The notes beneath the pieces were generated by a model. The model was not told the origin of the DNA. It did no database searches and saw only the letters and a program-made list of their open reading frames with translations. Positions 1 through 12,600 of a stretch of DNA of 64,000 nucleotides are shown in pieces. Position 1 is the stretch's first letter, and each line of letters starts with the position of its first letter. Origin of the DNA: Anaeramoeba flamelloides (taxonomy: Eukaryota; Metamonada; Anaeramoebidae); the NCBI GenBank assembly GCA_027625915.1, contig JANTQA010000023.1:16306001-16370000 (forward strand). The letters run 5' to 3'. Made by a program: the position numbers and the translations under genes.

Positions 1-2603
1 ATTTAAGAATATTTTAAGTTTTTTTACTAAATTTTTCATTTTCCCAAAAAACTTTTAACATTTTCCTATGCGCTCCCACAAAGAAGTTTCTTATCAAAAA
101 AAAAAAAAAAAAAAAAAACCTGGGGTTTCTTATAGTAAAAAAAAAAACAATTTAAGGAAAGAATTTGAAATTTTGGGGTTGTTGTTGTTTTGTGATTTCT
201 AAAAATTATTTTTGATTTTCTGTTTCTTCCACAAAAATTTTTATTCGATTATTAAATTGAATTTTTTTCTCTTTAGAACCCCTATAGTCGTTAATCACGA
301 ACTTCTCCCGTCGGGGCGTATAGGAAAAGGTTCGAAAGTTTTTAGGAAAATGACAATTTTTAGTAAAAAAAACACGAATTATTAAGACATTACTTTCTGC
401 ACATATTTAACAAATCCGAACTATTCACTAATAACAATTTTTACATTATTTATAATTATCAATAAAATTTGTTTAATTCAACTTCCTATTTTATTTTTAA
501 ATATTGATTATTTTTTATAATTAATACTTTAAGAACAATTAAGAAATAAGTGGAAATATCCACATCAAAGGATAGTTGATATCAGATGAAATAAAACAAA
601 CAAATGATTAGATTTTCTTAAAAATGGAAAAACCCAAGATTTTAAGGGAAATATTAAGAAAAAGCAACAAGGCTCATTTTGATTTCAATCAAAGATCAAT
701 ATAAAAATTCGTAAAGGAAACAAATAGGATTTATGTACAATAATTTTTACTGTTTCAGTAACAATAGAATAAAAATTTTTTACTAAGTGGCTATAGATCA
801 CAAAATATAAAAAAAAAAATTGCAAATAATTTGTTTGAATATAAAAATTAAAAAAAAAAAAAAAAATTTTTGATATTTTGGAATTTCTATGATAAATTTT
901 TTCTTCTAATATCTATTCAAACTAAGTAAAAAAAAAGAATTCACTCAAAAAAACTTGATTACTTTAATTAGAAACTATTTGACTATATAAACAACAAAAA
1001 GCAAATAATTATCAATACATATAAAAGAAAGCTATTTCCATATTTTTTAAGGAAAACTATAAGTACTTTTAATGAATCACTCCATTCAAAAAGAAAAAAA
1101 TAATAATCAAGCATTTTAGTAATCAAAAAATCGAAAAATTACTTTTTAATTTTTTTTTTTTATTAAAATGACTCTAAATATGATTATATAAGAGGAAAAG
1201 AAACTATTTAAGAAATAGAATTTCGATAATCTAAAATAATTCTTCAAAAAAATTCAAAAAAAAAAAACAAAATTAGATCCAATTTTAAATCTGGAAATTC
1301 TTTTTTATACAGTCAGTTCCACTTTTAAGAGAAAAATGTTCAACAAAATTAAAAACATATAAAAAATCTCAAATTATAGGAAATTTTTTCGAATTAGTTT
1401 TTTTTCCACAAATTATTGTATTAGAATTTAAATTTTAGGCCTTAATTTGATATTTTTTTTGTGCATTAAATTTCGTCGAATGTTTGTGTCTTACAAGTGG
1501 TACTTTTTGTATATAATATCCCTAATATACTTGATTAGATTGTTTTTTTTTTTTGGATATATACCAAAAAGTATAATATATTTAGAAAAAATATAGATTT
1601 AATAAAAATAACTTCAGAACTTAAGAAATCTATTTTTGATAAGGATTGTGATATAATCTTAGAAAACTAATTACATAACCACAAATTTGATTAATTTAAG
1701 TTTTCATTAAGAAAAAAATATTTTTATATTAACAAGTCATTTATCACTTTTTTTAACAAAAAATCTTGTATTTTTTTTTGGAAAATATTTTTCAAAATAA
1801 TAATTCCTTTTTTAAGTGAATTATTTATAAAGATATAAAATCATTTTAATCATCGAATAATTTATGTTATAAAAATCATAGAGATATATTGTTTAATATT
1901 GAAATACATGATGAATAGTTTTATTCAAATTGTTTCCAGTCATTTTGTTTTTTTTTTAATTTTTTTTTTGACTTGTAAAAAAATATAAATTATTTTTGAC
2001 ATTATTTTTTTGTGAATAAATGAATCTGTTTTTTATTAATATTTTTATTTTTCAAAATAAATAGTATAAGTTATATCTGATATCATTTCAAAAAAACATA
2101 GAAATTGTGGGTTTGAGGAATGAATAATGATAAGGTTGTAAATGTTTTCTCTACAACACAGGTTTATAATATCTCATTCCTCATAACTACATTTATAACT
2201 GGTTGATTCACCTTTCCCCAAAAAATTCCTTGAAAACGACTAATTTTGTATAATATCAGGTTTATTGAAAAGTGAATTTCTTGGGCATATCGTCTGCTAG
2301 ATTTGAATCTTTTTGATTATTACAAAAATCGAAACTGAATTTTATTAGATCAAAATTCCTCTCAATTTCGTGGTTGTGCCCAATTCTTGTCAACTTTGAT
2401 AGTATTCAACAAAAAAAATTATTTTTAGATAAAACAAAGCTAATTATTTTTTCAAAGAGAGTTATTCTTTTTTTAGAAACTTTGTGGACTAAAGCAATTA
2501 TTTTTGTATTTATTTTCTTTTGTTTTATCAAAATTATGATGTTACAGATCCTTCTTACATGGTATTTTATCAAAATATGAATTAAAATACTGTTTTCTCC
2601 TTA
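1..2603. other. Gene-poor AT-rich stretch
   Basis: I see no convincing gene here. The sequence is dominated by poly-A and poly-T runs. Short coding-like fragments occur, such as a 26-codon frame from an ATG near 624 and a frame at about 2324-2580, but neither has a recognisable family or splice context. No tRNA- or rRNA-like structure was noticed. Confidence 0.5.
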
Positions 2604-2835
2604 ATCCTTAGTTAAAATAAATACATTGGAATCTAATTACATTAGCATTAAACAATGTATCAGTGAAACTAAACCAAAAACAAATTCAGTTCAAGTTAAA
2701 AAAACTGATCATGAGAAGATTTTAAATAAGTCGATAACACAAATTCTCAAAAGAAATCTCAATTTAGCTTGTGTTTCTTCAAAGATTTATACTAAGAAAA
2801 TTGATAAAAAAATAAGTGCAGATGGAAACAAATAA
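2604..2835 (+). pseudogene. Possible terminal exon or gene relic, unknown product
   Basis: An open frame of about 77 codons runs from a possible acceptor (CCTTAG just before it) to a TAA at 2835. Its predicted peptide is lysine-rich with mixed residue use and no homopolymer bias, so it looks more like coding sequence than the surrounding DNA. It ends about 100 bases before the G-alpha start codon. It could be the last exon of an upstream gene whose other exons I cannot find, or a decayed copy. No family is recognised. Confidence 0.25.
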
Positions 2836-2936
2836 AGGTAATTACCTCTATTCTGATACAATTTCGTCAAAACCAAAAAATATTTTCTAATATTTATTTT
2901 TTTCTTTTATTTTTACACAAATATTTTTTTTTATTT

Positions 2937-5900
2937 ATGGGTTGTTGTCCAAGTAAAAATAATGATGAACAAAGAGTAGCTTTACGAACAAGCAACAAAA
3001 TTGATAAAGATCTTGACAAAGATAAAAAAGAACAAGACTATGAAATTAAGATTCTTCTTTTAGGTAAATTGGTCTTTTTCAGATCGAAAAAAATCTTTTT
3101 TATTCTCAATTCTTTTTTTTTTTAAGAATTAAAAAGTGACTGATTAATTGTTTATGAAATATGCACCTAAAAAACTAATTGTTTTAAAATTCCAATAACA
3201 GGTCCTGGTGAATCCGGAAAATCAACACTTTTTAAGCAAATGCAATTAATTCAAGATCGACAATTTGATGAGGAATATTTGCAATCATTCATCCCTTTAA
3301 TACGTCAAAATTTGGTTTCCCAAATGAAAGTTTTATTAGAAAGTTCTGATCGGTTAGGTATTCAGATCCAAAAACAAGTAAGCTTTAAATTTAGATTAAC
3401 AAAAAAAAAAAAAAAAAAAAAAAAAATAAAAACAAAAAAAAAAACACTTAGTTACAATAAAATACAAAACAACAAAAAAAAAAAAAAAAAAAAAAAACTA
3501 GTCACAGTTTCCAAATGTAACAATAGTCTTACAGTAATTTCTTTTTTTCTTATTTTAAAAAATAAGAAGAAATTTTCAAAAACCTTTATTTTTTCTTTGG
3601 GGATGCTGTCCGTCGTTTTAAAAAATCGAATATTTAGATTAAGGATTTAATCCAAATAAACAAAAATAAGAAACAACTAATGAGAATAATATCTTTTATA
3701 TTCTTCAAAAGAAAGATTCATTATTTATTTTGTCGTTGGTTCATGAGAAAGAAAATTATGATTCTTAATTGAAATTTCTAAACAAAAATTTGGAAATTAG
3801 GCAAGTTTGCCAAGAGCAGTCAAGTTCCGTCAAGTCCCTAGGTTTTCCAGAATTCCAAAGAATAGAGAAAAATCCATATATTTTATTCAATTCTTTTAAA
3901 TTCTAGAAAACTCAATTGCATTTTTTTTTATACTTTTTGAATAAACCGAAAATTTCAAAAATTTTCTGTTTATTTCAAAAATTAAAAAAAACCTAACGAA
4001 AATCAAAGATTTTACTCTATTTTCATAAACTCTAGAAAACCACCGTTATCTGTGTTGAATTGGAAAAAGAAGAAGAAAATTTTTGAATTTTCCTTTTTTC
4101 TTTCTGGATTAAAAAAAATCGCCGTTAGGTTTTCTTTAGTTTTCTGTTTACTGTTTGTTGGAAAATAAATGGAAGAATATTTTCCTTCAGCTTTCCAAAA
4201 AAAGATTTAAAAATCATGTAACATTTAAAATTTTGAATTCTTAAAATAAGCTTTAAATTATTAATTTTCCTTTTAGAATTGGGAACTTTGATTTATAATA
4301 ATTATTGTCAAGTGATTTTTGTAGAAAGCTGAAAGAAAATTTTGATCGTTTTATTTTGCATTTAACAGTATTTGGAAAATTGATAGATTTTCGTTAGGCT
4401 TATTTGAGTTTTCTATTTATTTGGAAAATCAATAGATTTCCGTTAGGCTTTTTTGAGTTTTCTATTTTATTTGTGAAGTGTTCTAGGTTTTTTTGAGTTT
4501 TCTAAAGTAGATTTTCCAAATAAATAGATTTTCCAAATAAATATAAAACTCAAAAAAACCTAGGCACTCTACGGCACTTGACGGACACTTCCGTTCGGTT
4601 TTTTTTAGATTTTCTTTTTTATACTGGTATTTGAATTCTAAATGGAAAAAATTTTCACTTCATTTTCAATTTCCTTTTTCAAATAGATTTTTTAAATTAC
4701 AACCTACTTCTTCTTTGAAGAATTCTATTTCCAAAGAAAAATATGGAAAAGAAAGTGAAAAATTTTTCCCATTTATAATCCAAACACCAGTATGTAAAAT
4801 CTATCGATTTTACAAATAAACAAAAAACTCAAGAAAACCTATCGTGAAGTGCCGTAGAGTGCCTAGGTTTTCTTGAGGTTTTCTGTTTTATCTGTGAAGT
4901 ATTCTGGACCATTTTCTATGTGATCGTGTCGTCAAGTGCCGTAGAGTGCCTAAGTTTTTTTTAATTTTTAAAATATCAAGAAAATTAAATAAATTTTCTT
5001 TACATTTCAAAAAGTAAAAAAAAAGCTAACGAAAATATATGATTTTACAAACAAACAGAAAACTCAAAAAAACCTAACGAAAATCTATCGATTTTCCAAA
5101 TAAACAGAAAACTTAAGAAAAGTTAACGGCGATTTTCTAGAATTCAAAAGAATAGAGTAAAATCAAAGATTTAACTCAATTATTTTAAATTCTGGAAAAA
5201 CCTAACGAAAAGTGCCTAGGTTTTTTTTAATTTTTGAAATGTAAAGAAAATTAAATAAATTTTCTTTTCATTTCAAAAAGTAAAAAAAACCTAACGGAGC
5301 TTTGAGGAAATTAATTCCCTCCCTTCAAAATAAAAAATAAAAATAAAATACATTTTTTAACCAAAAAAAACTTATTTAATGTTATAAAGAAAATAAAAGC
5401 CAATTTTTTGTTCGGAAGGTTCTGAGGATTTGATTTAAATTCACGTTAAAAGTCTTTGATCTTTTTTAAAAAAATGGTTCTGGTAAAAAATAAATATTAA
5501 ATTAAACCTTTCGGTATTTGAATATGTCTTTTGCTACAATTTCGGTATTTTTTATTTTTTCTAATTTTCAGCTAACGACACCAAAAATAATATTAGCTAT
5601 TATTTGATTATTAAAAAATGAATGAGAATTGTTAATGAATAAATTAATAAAGAAAAAAAAAAACACCAAAGAGAATAAGCCGAAACAATTTTAATTTATT
5701 TTAGTAACATTAATAAAATCCTATTAATTTGGAATTTTATTAAGGAATTAAGTACATTTTACCATTTTGAAAAATTTTAATTGTAACAAACCTTACTTAA
5801 AAATATTTTTTGAGTTCCAACAGATATTGAAATTTTGAAACCAAAATACATCATTCGCTGCTCTATTTGTGAAAAGAAAACGAATCTAAAGTAATTCGGA

Positions 5901-8258
5901 GTCAAATCTTTCATTTTTCGATTTTTTGAACATTTTTTTTTGATTAAATTTTTGGTTTTATTAAATTGGGTTTTGGATCTAGAAATGTGTTTTTACGAAT
6001 GAGTAAAATTAATCAAAGAGTAAACCAAAAAAATATACCCGAAAAGGTGTGTATTTGAAACAAATATTTTCTTTTAGAAGACCAAAAGGATCACCTTTCC
6101 AAATGAATTTGTTGAAATCAAGAATGAAAAAAAAAATCGATCAAAGCCTATTTTCCAAGATTTGTTTTCTTTATCTTCTTAATTTGTATGAATCCAAACA
6201 ATTTATAGCCTTGGATTTCTCGCCCCATTACTATTTATTATTATTTTACAAAACATTTTTTTACAAATTTGCTTTCAAAATTCTCATTTCAAATATTTTT
6301 TAATCAAACAAAACCAAAATAAAGAATACTATTTCAAAAACTAAAATAAAGGGGTTGAATTCTCGGAATCAAAAAACAGTTACAAAAGATTCAATTCAAA
6401 ATAAAAGAAAAATTTAGAAAAAATTTCAATCAGATTCAGAATTATTTTTAGTTCTCATTTTAATGGAAAATAAATAATTATAAAAACTAAATGAATTTGT
6501 CCAATAAACCTTTATTTCTTATTAATAATTAAATAAATATCATATTTTCTTGAAAAAAAACTAGTATTAGATGAATAAAATGAAAATAGGATTTTTAAAT
6601 TCATTTTGGAAATTCTTTAGAAATAAAAAGTGATTTGTTTCTTAAAAATTTTCCAAACAAAAGTATTTCCATGAAGAATTAAAAATAAAACCAAATTAAG
6701 AATAAGTAATTATATCAAATGTTAATTGATAAGATCAAGAAACATAAGAGATTTTTATTTATTTTTTCAAGCTCAATCTTTTTCATTTTTTTGATTTCCT
6801 TTTTTTTCGTTGGTATGAAAATATATTATACTAGGAGATCTGACACTCTTGTATTTACTAAAACATTAATGTATTTGGTTAAAGAAATGATTTGAATAAT
6901 TCAGTTTCACATAAATTTTGGTACCCAAAATTGAAAAATGTACTTACTTCCTTAAGAGTAGAAATAGAAATTTGAATTTAACTTGTTAAAAACATTTATG
7001 TAACCTGTTTCTGTTATCATAAGAGATTTACCCAAAATAGATTTGAGGTGAAAAATGAAATATAATGAAATACACAAATTTAAGAAACATCAAAAGGAAG
7101 TATTTATTTTTTTTTTTTGAATAATTTTTTTTGGAAAACCACCATTAACAATTTCAAATTCTAAAGGATAAAAAGGATATTTAGATTGGAGTAAGTCGGG
7201 AAAACAGTATTTAATTGTTCCCTTTTGAAGTGAAATTTTCTTTAAAAACTTAAATCTTAGATAGAAATCGGGGATTGGGTACTCATTTTCCTTAATGAGA
7301 TCTACCTTTTGAGATTATTTATTTCCAAGTAGGTTTGAAAAATTACAAATACACATGGGAAATAAAGTCATTTGTAGCTTGAGTGTTTGGTAGTAGTTCG
7401 ATTTTATCCTTTTTTAATTGAAGAAAAAATAAAAAAGAGAAAGTTCATTCTTCAACTCATAGATAGAATAGTTAATTTCAATTTAGGCTTTAAAACTGTT
7501 TTTTTTTTTTTGGTGGTTTGTATTCACTTGGTACATAAACAAAGTTGTTGTATTTTTTAAATAAAGAAATTCAAATGTAAATTTAAATTTTTAAAAAAAA
7601 ATAAAATTGTTTAATTTCTTTGTTCTAATTCCCAAGAAAAACAAACGGTTAGTTATCTTTTGACTGATATTTAAATTATTTTGATTTTAGTCATTAAAAA
7701 ATAAAAAAACTTTGAAAATACTTTTATTTTTTTCAATTTTCAGGAAAAGATTCTTGGGGTTAGTCGAACTCAAACATTTAATCAAGAGTTGGATTTAAAA
7801 TGTATTTTAATTGAATTTAGATGTTTATATTTTATTAAAACAAATTCTTCAAAAAAAACATTATCTCCGTCTATTAATAAGCTCCATCCAAAAATGTGGG
7901 GCAAAAAAATATCCATCAATATAAGAATAAATTCTTTATTCAGTTATTAAACTCAAAACTTTAGACAAAAAAAAAAAAACAAAGCCATTAATAATAATAA
8001 AACTCTTGATTAAAATTTGTGTTTATTGATCAAAGTTCGAAGAATAAAAAATAAAAATAAAAAAAAAATTGCCCCTGATTTTTGGAAAAATATCCAAAAT
8101 TAGTAATGTCTATTTAACAATCTTTAGTTCGATCTTTTTTTCAATTTTTTTTTTTGATAATGTGTAAAATCATACTTCAATATATTTTTGATTTGATCTT
8201 TAGATTTTTTGTTTTTCATTTGATCATTAACTTTTTGTTTTTCCCATTAACTTTTTTT

Positions 8259-8300
<42 letters not shown>

Positions 8301-9600
8301 TTAAAAAAAGCAAACTGAATAAAAAAAAAAAAAAAAAAAAAACCTTTTTATTTTTTCTTTTTTTTTTGTTTATCTCACCTCTTTAATTGAAGTATACAAC
8401 TGTTCTGAGCAATTTTTCCACCAAAGTCCATCGAAGTCAACTCAATTGTTTAGAATCAAAAGAATTTTTGGTTGATTTCTTATCACATCTCTTCTGAACT
8501 TTGTAAAGTTTTGGACAATAATAATAACAAAGTAAAAATGAAAAAAATGAAGAATTCGAAAAAATAATGAAATGAGAAATTTGACTCTATTATTTTTTCA
8601 AAATTAAAAATTTTGCAAAATAATTTTAATTCAAAAAAAAATATTTAGAATCCATTAATAAAACTTCAAAATACAAGAAATTAAGTATGATATGTTAAAA
8701 AAACATATTATTGTTGTACATTTTGTATAATTGAATTAATATTAAGAAATAATTATTGAAATAAAAAATGCCCTATATTATTGGAAATAGCTTATATGTT
8801 TTTTTTTTTTTTTTCAAATATTGAATAAAAAGAAAATAAATAGTTTAAAAGAAAAACCTTTAATAAAAAAATCTTGGTACTTATTGTTTATTTTGTGGAT
8901 TAGAAAAGTATTAAAATTAAAAATAAAATTAAAATTAAAATTAAACTTTGAATAAATTATAAAACAATTTTTGATCCAAACTATTTTTGTTTAAAGTTTT
9001 ATTAACGAATCAAATTATTAATAATCATCCGTTTATTATTATTTCTGAAAACTAAACTATTTTTCAAAAAAATTGACTCACTTTATAATGTTATTGGGAG
9101 TTTTTTTGAGGCTTTATTCCAATATTCTTATCAAAAAAATATTTTTAAATTTTTGGTTCAGAATCATTTTTTCTAATTTTTTAATTGTTATTTTTTTTTC
9201 CAAATTTTTCTTTTTTTCAAATTTTTGTTTCTGCTTTTTCTTTTTTTTTTTCTTTTTTTTGATACTTTTTTTTTTGATACTTTTTCTTGCCAAAGATTAA
9301 TGTGGAAAAAAAAAAGATCTTCGAAAAGACAAATAATCATTTAGAAAATTAAAACTATGTAATGTCTTTTAAAACGAATTTAATTATTAAGCAAAAAATC
9401 TTCTTATAAACTTTTTTTCAATGAGAGTTCAGTAATAAAAAATCGGCAATGCTCATTTCAAAAATTGTGAATCATCTTTTTTTAAGTTTTTGTTTTATTT
9501 TTTTTAAATTATTAAAATATCAGGTTTTTATATGTTTAGAATCATTTAAAAGTAAATTATTAATCATATTTAATCATTATTTGTTCTTGAATACTAAACG

Positions 9601-9633
<33 letters not shown>

Positions 9634-12600
9634 ATTATTTCAGGTGAGTCACAATTTTTGAAATGGAGTTTATATTATTGAAACTAATATATTTATTAAA
9701 ATTTTAATAATAATAAATTATTCTTCATTTTCTTTATTAATATTATTAATAATTCTTTCTTTTTGTAAAAATTGTTTTTAAAATTTTTTTTTAAAATTTT
9801 TTTATTTGAAAAATTTAGATTATTATGATTACTTTTAATAAGTCTCTTTTACTTTGGGTTTATTGACTTTTCTAAAATTTATTATTTGACAACGAACTAA
9901 CTTTAAAAAAAAATAAGAAAAGAAAAACGGATATGATACAAAATTGAAAAAAAAAATTATATTAGAGTAAACCTTCAAACTTTATAAATACGTTTTCTCG
10001 GTTAATTTAAATGAATAACACGAGCAAATTTATTTAAATTTTAATTAATTATAATAACCAAATTAAATTTTAGATTTTATAACATTTTTTTATTCCCAAA
10101 CAAAAACTTGATTCCATATATAATTGCTCAAGTAATTTAAAATTCATTTTTTCCAATTTGAAACATCTAATAAAAAAAATAAATTATTTTTAAAATCTTT
10201 TTATTTTTATTTAACTTTTCCTTTTAATATTAAATATTTTAATTTTAGGAATATGGAAATTTAATTAAAAAAACCAAAAAAAGACTTTTATGGAACGAAG
10301 AGATTGTGACTGCTTTGACTGAACTTTGGGAAGATTCAGGAATTCAAAAATCTTTAGAATTTAAAGATAAAAAATTTCATCTTTATGATTCAACAGAATA
10401 GTACTCTTTATTTTCTCTTTTGATTATTCTATATTTATTTAATTTTTATTCAGCAAGTTAAAGAATTAAATTCTAAATCAAAATATATTAATAATACAAC
10501 AATTTATCAAATAATAATTGTCTCTTGTTCCCAATTAAATTTTCTTTATGATTTTTTTTTTAAAAAAAAAGTTTCTTTGATGAAATTGAGCGTGTTTCTT
10601 CTGAGTACTATTTACCCACAAACGAGGATGTACTTCGTACTCGTGTAAAATCTATTGCAGTTGAAGAAGCAAAATTTAAAATTGGAAAATTTATATTAAA
10701 TATGATTGATGTAGGTGGACAAAGGAGTGAAAGAAGAAAATGGTAAATTGTTTTTCAAATATTTTTTTTTTTTTTTTTTTTTTTTTTCAATTTATTTGTT
10801 TTGTTTGTTTTGATATTTTTTATTTTTTTTTAAAAAGAATATCAAAATTAAAAAATTTAAAAAAAAATGAAAAATCAATTCTGAAAAATATTATGGATAA
10901 ATGAAAAAGCTGAAACAAATCGAAAATAATATAATTCTGTAATCATTTTTTCAAATGCAAAAAAATTAATGAATTTATTTGAAATATAAGTCTTTAACCA
11001 ACACTTGAATATTCAGATAACAGGCAACACGAAATCAAATTTTAACACCTTAAATACTTTATAAGCAATATCAAATTTCTTTTACAGTGGGCATTTGCCA
11101 GAATTAAAACTAATTTTTAATTGTTATTAAAGTAGTTACAAGATCAAATAATTAAATTTTAATACTAAAAATTGAATTGGGCATTTTTCTACAAGTAAAT
11201 TGACTATTTTTATGAAAAGATAAAACAATCTTCAGCTAGAATAGATAAATTATCACCAACCTTATTTTCTATTAAGAATATATATATTTTATTACTTTTA
11301 GAAGAGACAAACGTGGTTTTTATAATTTTCAATTCAATCATTTTTTTTTTTGTTTTTTTGTCAAAATTCAATATTTTGAAGTTCCAATTTAATAATAGAA
11401 GGAAATCAATTTTGTGGTTTGGAGAAAAATGATCTTACCATTTGAGAAAAAAAAGTTCAACACGGTTTTTAATTGGGAACCTTAATAGAACCTGAAAATG
11501 AAAAGCCAGATCTATTAATAAAGAAAAAATAAATAATTAAAAACGAAAAGGAGGATTCGACACAATAACAGTTTTTTTTTATTACTATCTTTTGGTATGG
11601 AAGTTTTTCTTTGATTGATCAATTATTAAAAATAAATTGAAAAAATTGACTATTTTTGCGATCTCAAAAATAACTCTTTGGGTTTCGATAATAAAAGTAT
11701 CTAGATTTAAATTGTGTTGGTTGGTTTGATTGAAAATAATATAATGGATTATTATTTGAAACTTAATTGGTTTCTTTTTTTTCATTGATTTTACTTTTCG
11801 TTTTCGGTTTTTATTAAGGTTACCAATTAAAAACCGTGTTTAACTTTTTTTTCCCAAACGGTTATGAATTGTTATAAATTGAAATTTAACAAAATTCATC
11901 TTGAAAAATTTGTAAATTTTTTTATTATTATTTTGAAAACCAAAACAACTATACTAAGCCTTCTTAATGCTCAGATAAATAAAAAATCTAATTCAATTAA
12001 GATCTATTATAATTTGTTTCTTTTTTTGAATACATGAATGTATGTATTCGTGTATATATTAAGTATTAACAGTTATTATACATCCCACAATTAAAAAACC
12101 AACATTGTACAAAGAGAGAGCGAATTACTTTTCTTATTTTGAATTCAATTTTATTAAAATATTTACCAGTTACATAAACAAATTATTTTTATTTTAATTT
12201 TACTTTTATATTAATAAAAAACATATTTTTTTTTTTTACGTAAAATTATTTATATATTAGGATTCATTGCTTTGAAGAAGTATCATCAATTATTTTTTGT
12301 GTTTCTTTAACAGGATATCATCAAACGCTTATTGAAGATAATTCAGTTAATAGAATAGAAGTAATTATTATTATTTTTTTTTTTTTTGATGATTTTTCAG
12401 TTCTTTTTTCATTCCTTTATTTTTTAATTTAACTTTTTTTTATACTTTATAAATTATTCAAAAGGAAGCATTAAATTTATTTAGTGATATATGCAAATCC
12501 CCATGGTTTTTAAATTCAAGTATTATTTTATTCTTAAATAAAAAAGATCTTTTCCAAGAAGATATCAAAAAAATTGATCTTTCTGTTTGTTTCTCTGAAT

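Larger units (their letters stand above)
3378..10248 (+). other. Giant intron 2 of the G-alpha gene (6.87 kb)
   Basis: Exon 2 ends in phase 0 at 3377 (QIQKQ, then GTAAGC). The next family-matching exon starts in phase 0 at 10249 (EYGNLIKK, after TTTTAG). The protein lines up across the gap with the G-alpha helical domain, so no exon seems to be missing. The intron holds a cluster of hairpin modules (3815-5297) interrupted by a foldback element (4622-4792), a coding-like relic on the minus strand (7090-7440), long poly-T tracts around 8255-8295 and a 620-bp MITE-like element (9053-9671). The rest is AT-rich sequence with nothing recognisable. Confidence 0.85.

Noticed and set aside
4631-4819. 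62-aa ORF
   Set aside because: It lies entirely across a foldback element and is not conserved in the other copies.
6049-6303. 84-aa plus-strand ORF in G-alpha intron 2
   Set aside because: No start or splice context and no family. Neighbouring frames look equally protein-like over short spans, so it could be a relic but cannot be supported as a gene.
9073-9300. 75-aa ORF, and a similar one at 48698-48889
   Set aside because: Both are chance frames inside family C elements; the Phe-rich translation comes from poly-T.
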